From DATKSS01 sp035468355 (GTDB lineage Bacteria; Chloroflexota; Dormibacteria; Dormibacterales; Dormibacteraceae): a stretch of 64,000 nt of DNA. Location of the stretch: assembly GCA_035468355.1 (NCBI GenBank), contig DATITA010000182.1, positions 31,090-95,089 on the forward strand, read 5' to 3'. A program made the translations under genes and the position numbers. The notes beneath the pieces are model-generated. The model saw only the letters and a list, made by a program, of their open reading frames with translations, ran no database searches and had not been told where the DNA came from. This document shows, piece after piece, positions 16,296 to 24,142 of this stretch (positions within the stretch are counted from its first letter, which is position 1; every line of letters starts with the position of its first letter).

Positions 16296-16718
16296 TTAGT
16301 CGACGACGGCGAGGGGAGGCGCTTTCTCGGGCTCTTCGATGATGTCCAGAGCGGTGGCCTGGCTGATCCAGTACTGGACGTCGCTCAACCCGGGCGCGCC
16401 GGCCAGTCCGATCGCCTCGACGAGCTTGGCGTGGAGCGCGGGAGCGTCCTGCGCGCGCATGTCCTTCATCGAGTTGATGCCCAGGCGGCGCACCAGGGGC
16501 AGCCATCGGTCCATCCCGGAGACCTCGAGCAGCGTGCACTGGTGGCAGAGCTCGAGCAGGCGGTCGGCGCTGATGCCCGTCTTCTTGGAGAGACGGTCGC
16601 GGTCGATGCCCAGAGACGTCCTGTGCAAGAGCTGGTTGGTGTGCCGGATGCCGCGCGACCTCAGCCTCTCGACGTCGCCGTCGGTCATTCCGGGCAGGTA
16701 CTCGAGCGTCCTGTACAT
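16296..16718 (-). CDS. DUF4332-like helix-hairpin-helix protein
   Basis: 140 aa. Tandem HhH-like helical segments characteristic of DUF4332: LEYLPGMTDGDVERLRSRGIRHTNQLL, then TGISADRLLELCHQCTLLEV and LVRRLGINSMKDMRAQDAPALHAKLVEA. Such repeats resemble the DNA-binding HhH units of RuvA or polymerase X, but the family has no proven function. Start at ATG 16718 has TATTCT exactly 7 nt upstream on the same strand. Soluble, no signal. Confidence 0.78.
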   Translation of the reverse strand: MYRTLEYLPGMTDGDVERLRSRGIRHTNQLLHRTSLGIDRDRLSKKTGISADRLLELCHQCTLLEVSGMDRWLPLVRRLGINSMKDMRAQDAPALHAKLVEAIGLAGAPGLSDVQYWISQATALDIIEEPEKAPPLAVVD

Positions 16719-16725
16719 CGCTTAA

Positions 16726-16731
16726 AGAATA
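16726..16731 (-). promoter_or_regulatory. -10-like element of the DUF4332 gene
   Basis: TATTCT on the minus strand (16731-16726) ends 7 nt before ATG 16718, again giving a leaderless spacing. Confidence 0.45.
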
Positions 16732-16749
16732 TGCGCACCGGGTGTCGGG

Positions 16750-16755
16750 TATACT
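16750..16755 (+). promoter_or_regulatory. -10-like element of the guaB3-guaA operon
   Basis: TATACT at 16750-16755 matches the -10 consensus at five of six bases. It predicts a start of transcription near 16762, downstream of GTG 16742 and upstream of the GGAG at 16776-16779. No good -35 is visible. Confidence 0.5.
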
Positions 16756-16789
16756 CTGCGAACCCCGCCACCATTGGAGTAAACACACC

Positions 16790-18004
16790 CTGAATCAGAG
16801 CCGACTCGAAACCCGCGGATCAGTTACCGGGGAGCACTCTGGCTTCGAGATCGGGATCGGCAGGCGAGCCCGCCGAGCTTACGGATTCGACGAGATCGCT
16901 TTGGTGCCGGGCGGCGTGACCCTCAACCCCGAGGAGGTCGACATCACCTTCTCGATGGGCCCGGACTTCAAGCTCCCTCTTCCGATCTGGGGATCGGCCA
17001 TGGATGGAGTCGTCGACGTGGACTTCGCCATCGCGATGGGAAAGCTGGGCGGCGTCGCGGTGCTCAACCTCGATGGCGTGCACACCAGGTATGAGGACTC
17101 CGCGCCGGTCATCCGAAAGATCGCGGAAGCTGACAAAGCTCACGTCAACGCCTTGCTCAAAGAGGTGTATCGCGAGCCGGTCAAGGCGCACCTGATCGCC
17201 GAGCGGATCAAGACGATCAAGGCGGCAGGGGTGCCTTGCGCGGTCTCGACGGTGCCGGCTCGGGCCGGTGAGCGCGCCGAGGTGGTGCAGCAAGCAGGCG
17301 CCGACGTGTACGTCGTCCAGGGCACCGTCCTCACCGCGCGGCACTCCTCCAGGTCTTATAACCAGCTCTCTTTCGAGGACCTCGTTCGCGCATGCGACAT
17401 CCCTGTTGTCGTCGGCAACTGCGTGCACTATGAGACCGCTCTCGAGCTCATGGAGACAGGGATCGCGGGGATCCTCGTCGGCGTCGGGCCGGGTGCCGCA
17501 TGCACGACTCGCGGCGTGCTGGGCGTGGGCGTGCCCCAGGTGACCGCGACCGCCGACGTCGCGGCGGCTCGTGACGAGCACATGAGGCGAGGCGGGATGC
17601 GCGTGGCGGTCATCACCGACGGCGGCATGCGCATCGGCGCCGACGTGTGCAAGGCTTTCGCCTCGGGCGCCGACGCGGTCATGATCGGCACCCCGCTGGC
17701 AGGTGCCGAGGAGTCTGCCTCGAAAGGCTTCAACTGGGGCATGGCGACGCCCGACCCCAACCTTCCACGCGGTACGCGCATCCAGACCGGGACCAGGGCG
17801 ACCCTGCACGAGATCCTGCTCGGCCCAGCCCGCGTTGACGACGGCTCGCAGAACTTCGCCGGCGCGCTTCGCTCAGCCCTCGGGGTTTGCGGCGCCCATG
17901 ACATCGCCGAGTTCCAGCACGTGGAGCTGGTGATCGCGCCCGCCATCACCTCCGAGGGCAAGGTCTTCCAGCAGGCCCAGCACGTGGGTATGGGGAAGAG
18001 CTGA
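16790..18004 (+). CDS. guaB3: GuaB3-family IMP dehydrogenase-related protein
   Basis: About 404 aa. TIM barrel without the CBS pair of classical IMPDH. GIGRRARRAYGFDEIALVPG at the N terminus and the catalytic-Cys loop GPGAACTTRGVLG are typical of GuaB3. AVITDGGMRIGADVCKAF and DAVMIGTPLAG hold the phosphate site. GuaB3 proteins have been linked to GMP reductase-type activity, and guaA follows directly, so it likely acts in guanine nucleotide balance. The start is unclear: GTG 16742 lies upstream of the predicted promoter, and no ATG, GTG or TTG occurs before the conserved N terminus. CTG 16790, 10 nt after GGAG, is in frame and is used here. Confidence 0.85.
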   Translation: MNQSRLETRGSVTGEHSGFEIGIGRRARRAYGFDEIALVPGGVTLNPEEVDITFSMGPDFKLPLPIWGSAMDGVVDVDFAIAMGKLGGVAVLNLDGVHTRYEDSAPVIRKIAEADKAHVNALLKEVYREPVKAHLIAERIKTIKAAGVPCAVSTVPARAGERAEVVQQAGADVYVVQGTVLTARHSSRSYNQLSFEDLVRACDIPVVVGNCVHYETALELMETGIAGILVGVGPGAACTTRGVLGVGVPQVTATADVAAARDEHMRRGGMRVAVITDGGMRIGADVCKAFASGADAVMIGTPLAGAEESASKGFNWGMATPDPNLPRGTRIQTGTRATLHEILLGPARVDDGSQNFAGALRSALGVCGAHDIAEFQHVELVIAPAITSEGKVFQQAQHVGMGKS

Positions 18005-18044
18005 GCTGAGCCGGTCTGCTGCGGCTGCCCGAAGTCGCGAAGAG

Positions 18045-19598
18045 GTGAAGGGCGGCACGCGGCAGCAGACCATCCTGGTTCTCGACTACGGGTCGCAGTT
18101 CAGCCAGCTGATCGCGCGACGCGTGCGCGAAGCCAACGTGTACTGCGAGCTGGTCCCCGGCACCACGCCGTGGTCCGAGCTGAAGGAGCGTCACCCGGCC
18201 GGCCTGATCCTCAGCGGCGGCCCGGCCAGCGTCTACGAGTCCGGCGCCCCACAGGTCGATCCCGAGGCGCTTCGCGCGGGCATCCCGGTGCTGGGGATCT
18301 GCTACGGCATGCAGCTCATCGCGCATCACCTGGGTGGCAAGGTGGATCCGGGCCATGCGCGCGAATACGGGCCGGCCCTACTCTCGGTGCGCGACCAGAC
18401 CGGCCTGTTCCGCGGGCTCAGCGGCGAGATGCCCGTGTGGATGAGCCACGGCGACCACGTGAGCGAGCTCCCACCTGGGTTCCACTCGCTCGCCTCCAGC
18501 GGCAACTCGCCGGTAGCGGCGTTTACCAACGACCGGGGCATCTACGGCATCCAGTTCCATCCCGAGGTCGTGCACACGCCAGGCGGCCGCGAAGTGCTTC
18601 GCAACTTCCTGTACGGCGTCTGCGGATGCACGGCGTCATGGACCGCGGGATCCTTCATCGCCGAGGCGACCGAAAGCATTCGCGCCCAGGTCGGCGACGG
18701 CCGCGTCATCTGCGCCCTGTCCGGCGGCGTCGACTCGGCGGTGGCCGCGACGCTGGTGCAACGAGCGGTGGGCGACCAGCTCACGTGTGTGTTCGTTAAC
18801 AACGGGCTCCTACGCAAAGAGGAGCCGGAGCGCGTGCTCGCCGTGATGCATGGCAACCTCGACATGGACATCCGTTATGTCGACGCCACCGACCGTTTCC
18901 TCCAGGCGCTGAGCGGAGTGATCGACCCCGAGCAGAAGCGGAGAATCGTCGGCCGCGAGTTCATCACGGTCTTCGAGGCGGAGGCGACAAGCCTCGGCCA
19001 CATCGACTTTCTCGCCCAGGGCACGCTTTACCCGGACGTCATCGAATCGACGGCCCCGGACGTTTCTTCGACCGCGGTCAAGATCAAGACGCACCACAAC
19101 GTCGGCGGCTTGCCGCCCGGCTTGCGTTTCCAGCTCATCGAGCCTCTGCGTTATCTCTTCAAGGACGAGGTCCGCGCCGTTGGAATCGAGCTCGGCATGC
19201 CGGAGGAGATGGTGTATCGCCAGCCGTTCCCTGGACCTGGACTGTCGATCCGCTGCCTGGGGGAGGTGACCGCGGAGCGGCTGGAGATCCTGCGCAACGC
19301 CGATTGGGTAGTCGTCGACGAGATCAAGAACAACGGCCTTTACCGCAAGGTGTGGCAGTCGTTCGCAGTGCTCACCCCGCTCGAGACGGTGGGCGTGATG
19401 GGCGACTTCCGAACCTACGCCAACGTGGTCGCAGTGCGTGTGGTCACCAGCGAGGACGCCATGACGGCGGACTGGGCGCGCGTGCCTTACGAGGTGCTGG
19501 CCCGCATCAGCAACCGGATCGTGAACGAGGTGAAGGGCGTCAACCGGGTGGTGTTCGACATCACCTCAAAGCCTCCCGGCACCATCGAGTGGGAGTAG
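18045..19598 (+). CDS. guaA: GMP synthase (glutamine-hydrolysing)
   Basis: 517 aa from GTG, full length. Converts XMP, ATP and glutamine to GMP. The N-terminal class I glutaminase has Cys86 in GICYGMQL and the His-Glu pair in IQFHPEVVHT. The ATP-pyrophosphatase P-loop is ALSGGVDSAVAA. The C-terminal dimer domain has RQPFPGPGLSIR and the ending KPPGTIEWE, a reliable GuaA signature. It lies 40 bp after the GuaB3-like gene and overlaps the following squalene-cyclase-repeat gene. Confidence 0.97.
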   Translation: MKGGTRQQTILVLDYGSQFSQLIARRVREANVYCELVPGTTPWSELKERHPAGLILSGGPASVYESGAPQVDPEALRAGIPVLGICYGMQLIAHHLGGKVDPGHAREYGPALLSVRDQTGLFRGLSGEMPVWMSHGDHVSELPPGFHSLASSGNSPVAAFTNDRGIYGIQFHPEVVHTPGGREVLRNFLYGVCGCTASWTAGSFIAEATESIRAQVGDGRVICALSGGVDSAVAATLVQRAVGDQLTCVFVNNGLLRKEEPERVLAVMHGNLDMDIRYVDATDRFLQALSGVIDPEQKRRIVGREFITVFEAEATSLGHIDFLAQGTLYPDVIESTAPDVSSTAVKIKTHHNVGGLPPGLRFQLIEPLRYLFKDEVRAVGIELGMPEEMVYRQPFPGPGLSIRCLGEVTAERLEILRNADWVVVDEIKNNGLYRKVWQSFAVLTPLETVGVMGDFRTYANVVAVRVVTSEDAMTADWARVPYEVLARISNRIVNEVKGVNRVVFDITSKPPGTIEWE

Positions 19599-20407
19599 GA
19601 CTCAAGCTCGATCCAGTCTGGCGGCGTTCGACACTTGAAAAGCTGGGGTCAGGGCAACAGGCGGATGGCGGCTTTGGCGGGCATCCCTATTCGAAATGGA
19701 AAGGCTCCCATTGGCGTCTCATTTCGATGGTCGAGCTGGGAATCCCAGCTCGCAATGCCGTGGCGCGCTCTGCAGCGACCACCGTGCTCGATTGGATAGC
19801 CAGTCCACGCCACACCGCGCCGGTCGTCAGGGGGCTCGAGCGACGGCATGCGTCGATCGAAGGCAACGCCGTCGCCCTCAGCTGCCGCCTCGGAATGGCG
19901 GGCAGTCCGCAGGTCAAGTACCTGGTCGATGTGCTGCTGCGATCCCAGTGGCCCGACGGGGGATGGAACTGCGATCGCGACCCCACCGCGCACCGCTCTT
20001 CCTTCCACGAGACCCTTGCGCCGATCTGGGGCCTGGTGGAATATCACCGGGCGACTGGCAACGTCGACTCACGGCAGGCCGCTCAGCGCGCGGGGGAGCT
20101 GCTGCTGGAGCATCAGGTATTTCGTTCGATGCAGACTGGCCACGCAATCCACTCAGAATGGCTGCACATCCACTGGCCGCATTACTGGCACTACGACTTC
20201 TTCCATGGTCTCCGCGCCGTCGCAATGCTCGGACTGCTCGGCGACCGGCGCGCGGACGACGCAAGGGCACTGCTCCTCAAGCACCGGCAGCCTGATGGGA
20301 CCTGGCGGGCCGACGGCCGCCATTACTGGAGGCAGTCGACCGAGGTTGTCGACTGGGGAGACGCCCACCAGATCGTGACGCCGATCGCGCTGGCCATGCT
20401 CAAATGA
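19589..20407 (+). CDS. Stand-alone prenyltransferase/squalene-cyclase repeat protein
   Basis: 272 aa from GTG, overlapping the guaA stop by 10 bp. Contains QW-type repeats of the alpha-alpha toroid: LGSGQQADGGFGG, LLRSQWPDGGWNC and LLKHRQPDGTWRADG. One Cys and several His residues lie in the middle (EWLHIHWPHYWHYDFFHG). It is less than half the length of a true triterpene cyclase and lacks the DxDD catalytic motif, so it is probably not a cyclase. Such single-domain proteins are widespread and uncharacterised. Its position between guaA and purD suggests co-transcription rather than shared function. Confidence 0.75.
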   Translation: MGVGLKLDPVWRRSTLEKLGSGQQADGGFGGHPYSKWKGSHWRLISMVELGIPARNAVARSAATTVLDWIASPRHTAPVVRGLERRHASIEGNAVALSCRLGMAGSPQVKYLVDVLLRSQWPDGGWNCDRDPTAHRSSFHETLAPIWGLVEYHRATGNVDSRQAAQRAGELLLEHQVFRSMQTGHAIHSEWLHIHWPHYWHYDFFHGLRAVAMLGLLGDRRADDARALLLKHRQPDGTWRADGRHYWRQSTEVVDWGDAHQIVTPIALAMLK

Positions 20408-20414
20408 CCCCGCT

Positions 20415-21692
20415 GTGAAGGTTCTTGTCGTCGGATCCGGCGCGCGCGAGCACGCGCTGGTCTGGAAGTGCGTGCAGTCCGACTTGGTGGAGCGCGTTTA
20501 CTGCGCGCCGGGTAACGGCGGCACCGGGGGCATGGCGCGCAACGTGCCGATCGGCGCGGCGGACGTGGTGCGCCTGGTCGACTTCGCCAAGCGTGAAAGG
20601 CTCGGGCTGGTGATCCTCGGCCCGGAAGCGGCGGTGGAAGCGGGCGTGGGCGATGCGCTCAGGAGTGCCGGGTTCAACGTCTTCGGGCCGAACCGCGGCG
20701 CCGGCCGTATCGAGTCGAGCAAGTCGTTCGCCAAGGCGCTGATGCAGCGGGCCGGCATCCCGACAGCGGACTTCGAGGTGTTCACGCAGCCCGCGCCGGC
20801 CCGGGCGTGGGCCGGCGAGCGCGCGGGCCAGGTCGCCGTGAAGGCCGACGGGCTCGCCCGTGGCAAAGGGGTGATCGTGTGCTCGTCTGTCGAGGAGTCG
20901 AATGCAGCGATCGACGCCATGCTCGTCGAGGGCCAGTTCGGGCGCAGCGGGGCCACCATCGTGGTGGAGGAAAGGCTCCACGGACCTGAGCTCTCTGTGC
21001 ACGCGGTGACCGATGGCAAGGACGTCGTTGCGCTGGCGCCGGCGCGCGACTACAAGCGAGCCCATGACGGCGACGAGGGCGCGAACACGGGCGGCATGGG
21101 AGCCTACTCCCCGCCACTCGGCGTGGACGATGCGTTGCTCCAGGAGGTGGTGGAGTCCGTGCTGCGTCCCGCTGTACGAGAGCTCGCGGCCTCCGGAGAC
21201 GAGTTTCACGGTGTCCTCTACGCGGGACTGATGCTGACGCCGAAGGGGATCCGCACCCTCGAATTCAACGCCCGCTTCGGAGACCCGGAGGCCCAGGTGG
21301 TCCTGCCACGGCTGCAGACGGACTTCGTCGCGCTGGCGCTGGCTGTGGCCAAGGGCAACCTTGCCGGCTTCCCGGACCTGAGCTGGAGCTCCCGACCATG
21401 CGTCGGCGTGGTGGTCGCGTCGGGACACTATCCCGACGAAGCGGCCGTGAAGACCGGCTTTTCGATCCGCGGCCTGGCCGAGATGCCGAAAGGCGTCCTG
21501 ATCTTCCACGCCGGGACGCGATACCTACCCGCCACGGGCCTGGTCACCGATGGGGGGCGCGTGGTCACCTCGGTAGCGCTGGGCGAGACCGTGGCGCAGG
21601 CGCGCGAGACGGCGCTGTCAGGCGCTCGGCAGGTACGATTCGAGGGGGCTTTTTTCCGCTCCGATATTGCAAGGGAGGCCGATGAGGGGTGA
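20415..21692 (+). CDS. purD: Phosphoribosylamine-glycine ligase (GARS)
   Basis: 425 aa from GTG. ATP-grasp enzyme joining phosphoribosylamine and glycine, step 2 of purine synthesis. Signatures: the N terminus MKVLVVGSGAREHALVWK, AVKADGLARGKGV in the ATP-binding core, ARDYKRAHDGDEGANTGGMGAYSP, and EFNARFGDPEAQVVLPRL, the PurD signature. It lies 8 bp after the preceding gene and apart from the main purine operon. Confidence 0.97.
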   Translation: MKVLVVGSGAREHALVWKCVQSDLVERVYCAPGNGGTGGMARNVPIGAADVVRLVDFAKRERLGLVILGPEAAVEAGVGDALRSAGFNVFGPNRGAGRIESSKSFAKALMQRAGIPTADFEVFTQPAPARAWAGERAGQVAVKADGLARGKGVIVCSSVEESNAAIDAMLVEGQFGRSGATIVVEERLHGPELSVHAVTDGKDVVALAPARDYKRAHDGDEGANTGGMGAYSPPLGVDDALLQEVVESVLRPAVRELAASGDEFHGVLYAGLMLTPKGIRTLEFNARFGDPEAQVVLPRLQTDFVALALAVAKGNLAGFPDLSWSSRPCVGVVVASGHYPDEAAVKTGFSIRGLAEMPKGVLIFHAGTRYLPATGLVTDGGRVVTSVALGETVAQARETALSGARQVRFEGAFFRSDIAREADEG

Positions 21693-21750
21693 CGTCGAGA
21701 GGTTTGGATCCGACGGCAGTCCCTCAGCGGGCTCCTCGGGAGGCGATTAG

Positions 21751-22209
21751 TTGAGCGCAGTGGTTGGCGTGATCCTCGGCTCCAAGTCCGACCTTCCCTT
21801 GATGGAGTCGTGCGTCAAGGTCCTGGACGAGCTCGGCCTCGAGCACGAGGTCAAGGTGTGCTCCGCCCACCGCAATCCCAAAGGAGTGATGGAGTGGGCC
21901 AGCTCGGCGCGGGAGCGCGGCCTCAAGGTCGTCATCGCCGCCGCCGGCGGAGCCGCTCACCTGCCGGGCGTCGTAGCGGCGTGGACCGATCTGCCGGTGA
22001 TCGGGGTGCCGGTCCCGACGCAGCACCTGGGCGGTGTCGATTCGCTCTATTCGATAGTGCAGATGCCGGCGGGTATCCCGGTCGCCACGGTCGCCATCGG
22101 CGAGGCCGGGGCCAAGAACGCCGCGTGGCTTGCGGCGCGGATCATCGGGTTGAACGACGGCCGGATCGAGAAGAGCCATGCGGAAAAGCGCGCGGCCCTG
22201 GCCGGCTAG
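21751..22209 (+). CDS. purE: N5-carboxyaminoimidazole ribonucleotide mutase
   Basis: 152 aa from TTG with a GGGAGG ribosome site 7 nt upstream. It makes CAIR in purine synthesis. Motifs: VGVILGSKSDLPLM, VCSAHRNPKGVMEW (catalytic His) and VIAAAGGAAHLPGVVAAWTDLPVIGVPV. No purK is next to it or elsewhere in the window; the N5-CAIR form needs PurK, so purK is expected at another locus. The pyruvate carboxylase gene pycB begins 6 bp later. Confidence 0.96.
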   Translation: MSAVVGVILGSKSDLPLMESCVKVLDELGLEHEVKVCSAHRNPKGVMEWASSARERGLKVVIAAAGGAAHLPGVVAAWTDLPVIGVPVPTQHLGGVDSLYSIVQMPAGIPVATVAIGEAGAKNAAWLAARIIGLNDGRIEKSHAEKRAALAG

Positions 22210-22215
22210 GGAGCG

Positions 22216-24027
22216 ATGCCGAAGAAGAAAGCGCGCGTGCGGCTGATCGATACCACTTTCCGCGACGCCCAGCAGTCGCTGCTCGGCGGCAACCTGCGCA
22301 TCGAGGAGATCCTGCCTATCGCCGCCAAGATGGACGCGGTCGGCTTTGCCGCAATGGAGGCTTTCGGCGGCGCCACCTTCGAGACGCAGCTGCTTCGACA
22401 CGAGGATCCGTGGGAGTACCTCCGCAAGCTGCGAAAGGTCACGCCGAACACGCCGATCCAGGCTTTGATCCGCGGCCAGAATCTCGTCTCCAAGCGCAAC
22501 TTTGCCGACGACGCCGTCGAGCTGTTCGTCAAGCACGCCGCCAAGTGCGGGGTCGACGTTTTCCGCGTGTTCGACCCACTGAACGACCTGCGCAACATGG
22601 AGGCCTCGATCGCCGCGGCGCTCAAAGCCAAGAAGAAGGTGCAGGGCGCGCTGAGCTACGCCATCTCGCCGGCGCACAACGTCGAGCTTTGGTGCTCCCT
22701 CGCCAAGGGCCTCGTCGACATGGGCTGCCACGAGGTCGTGATCAAAGACACTTCCGGCCTGCTCAGCCCGCAGGCGACCTGGGAGCTGGTCACCGAGCTG
22801 AAGCAGGTCGTCAAGGCGCCCATCGACGTGCACTCCCACTGCTCGAGCGGCATGGCGCCGATGGCGTACATGGCTGCGGTCGAGGCCGGGGCGGAGATCC
22901 TTGACGTGGCCGTGTCGCCGCTGGCCTGGGGCACCTCGCAGCCGGCCTCGGAAAGCGTGGTGGCCGCACTGGAAGGCGGGGAGTACGACACAGGGCTTGA
23001 CCTCGACCGGATGTGGGAGGTCCAGCACGACGTCGAAGAGCTCAAGCGCCGGCACCTCGAGCACTTGAGCCCGTTCGCAGACCGGGTCGACGCGAGCATC
23101 CTCCGGTACCACATGCCGGGTTTGATGCTCGAGGACATCTACCACCAGCTCGCCGCCCACAACGCGGGTGCGCGCCAGGCGGAGGTGATGGAAGAGGCGA
23201 ACCGCGTGCGCCGCGACCTCGGGTATCCGCCGCTGGTCGCCCCGATCCGCCAGATCATCGCCACCCAGGCCGTCTACAACGTGATCGGCGGGGAACGCTA
23301 TTCGACGGTGACGCAGGAGCTGAAGGACTACCTGCAGGGTCTCTACGGGAGGCCACCCGTGCCGGCCGACCACGAGCTGCGGCGGCTGGTCCTCGGCCGC
23401 GAGGAGCCCATCACCATCCGCCCGGCCGACCTGCTCGAGCCGCAGGTCGACGGCGCCCGCAAGCAGCTGCGCAAGCAGGGCCATGAACCGACCGACGACG
23501 CGGTGCTGATCCAGCTGATGTTCCCGGCCCTGCTGAAGGACTACCTCAGCGGCTCTCCGCCGGAGGCGGACGGCGCCGGCGCCCGAGCCAGGCCGGTCGA
23601 GGAAGCTGCGAAGCCCGACCCGGTGCTCACGGACGCTCCGGCCGAAGCGCCTACGGAGGCGGCGCCACAGGCGCAGGTCTCGACCGCGGAGTTCGAGGTC
23701 GAGGTCGAGGGCGAGACCTTCAAGGTGCGAGTCACCGGGGCTGGCATGACCGTCATGCCCTCTGGCGCGGCGCTTGGGGCCTCATCGACCGCTCCGCCGC
23801 CGCCGAAGGTCGGCGAGGGAACGGTCGTCGCCCCCATGCAGGGCCTTATCGTCAAGCTGCCGGTCAAGGCGGGGGACGAGGTGAAGCTGGGTGACGTGGT
23901 GGCCGTGCTCGAGGCGATGAAGATGCAGAACGACATCGTGACCACGGTCGCAGGGCGGGTGACTCACCTTTACGTCAAGGAGGGCGACGTCGTGAGCCCC
24001 AACCAACCGCTGCTGGCCGTCGGGTGA
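22216..24027 (+). CDS. pycB: Pyruvate carboxylase subunit B (carboxyltransferase plus biotin carrier)
   Basis: 603 aa. The N-terminal TIM-barrel carboxyltransferase has VRLIDTTFRDAQQSLLGG (metal-binding Asp) and DVFRVFDPLNDLRNM. It also has EVVIKDTSGLLSP (carbamylated Lys) and DVHSHCSSGMAPMAYM (metal His pair). A conserved PYC/OADA region follows, then an Ala/Pro/Glu linker (about 450-490). The last 80 residues form a biotinyl domain with Lys569 in EAMKMQ. With the next gene it forms a split two-subunit pyruvate carboxylase making oxaloacetate. No oxaloacetate decarboxylase beta or gamma gene is present, arguing against a sodium pump. Confidence 0.92.
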   Translation: MPKKKARVRLIDTTFRDAQQSLLGGNLRIEEILPIAAKMDAVGFAAMEAFGGATFETQLLRHEDPWEYLRKLRKVTPNTPIQALIRGQNLVSKRNFADDAVELFVKHAAKCGVDVFRVFDPLNDLRNMEASIAAALKAKKKVQGALSYAISPAHNVELWCSLAKGLVDMGCHEVVIKDTSGLLSPQATWELVTELKQVVKAPIDVHSHCSSGMAPMAYMAAVEAGAEILDVAVSPLAWGTSQPASESVVAALEGGEYDTGLDLDRMWEVQHDVEELKRRHLEHLSPFADRVDASILRYHMPGLMLEDIYHQLAAHNAGARQAEVMEEANRVRRDLGYPPLVAPIRQIIATQAVYNVIGGERYSTVTQELKDYLQGLYGRPPVPADHELRRLVLGREEPITIRPADLLEPQVDGARKQLRKQGHEPTDDAVLIQLMFPALLKDYLSGSPPEADGAGARARPVEEAAKPDPVLTDAPAEAPTEAAPQAQVSTAEFEVEVEGETFKVRVTGAGMTVMPSGAALGASSTAPPPPKVGEGTVVAPMQGLIVKLPVKAGDEVKLGDVVAVLEAMKMQNDIVTTVAGRVTHLYVKEGDVVSPNQPLLAVG

Positions 24028-24138
24028 AGAGCAAGCCTTCAAGGTGATCGGACGCAGAGCAGGTTCTTCAAGGTGATCGGACGAAGAGCAAGCTCGTCAA
24101 GGTGATTGGATGAAGAGCAAGCTCTTCAATGTGATCGG
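24024..24138 (+). repeat. 29-bp tandem repeat copying the pycA start region
   Basis: Four units (24024-24051 of 28 bp; 24052-24080, 24081-24109 and 24110-24138 of 29 bp) lead into the first codons of pycA, which form a fifth partial unit. The type unit is ATGAAGAGCAAGCTCTTCAA followed by a GTGATCGG-type end. Its core GAAGAGC-AA-GCTCTTC is an inverted repeat. The unit nearest the gene matches best and distal units are degenerate, with the start codon as ACG in two and GTG in one. Confidence 0.9.
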
Positions 24139-24142
24139 ATGA
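24110..24142 (+). other. Candidate leader mini-ORF overlapping the pycA start
   Basis: ATG 24110 opens a 10-codon frame (MKSKLFNVIG) whose TGA overlaps the ATG of pycA (ATGA at 24139-24142). An AAGGTG-like ribosome site precedes it at the end of the previous unit. The first seven residues equal those of PycA. Translation of this frame would deliver ribosomes to the pycA start. Whether it is translated is not known. Confidence 0.4.

Noticed and set aside
19589..20407. Squalene-cyclase-repeat gene as a true triterpene cyclase
   Set aside because: Too short and without the DxDD motif; only three QW-like repeats.
21724..23484. Long antisense open frame (586 codons) opposite purE and pycB
   Set aside because: It mirrors codon structure of the real genes, has no recognisable domain and is Arg/His-rich, as expected for the reverse strand of GC-rich genes.
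24024..24138. Tandem repeat as a CRISPR array
   Set aside because: The units are directly adjacent with no spacers, and they copy the start of the following gene.
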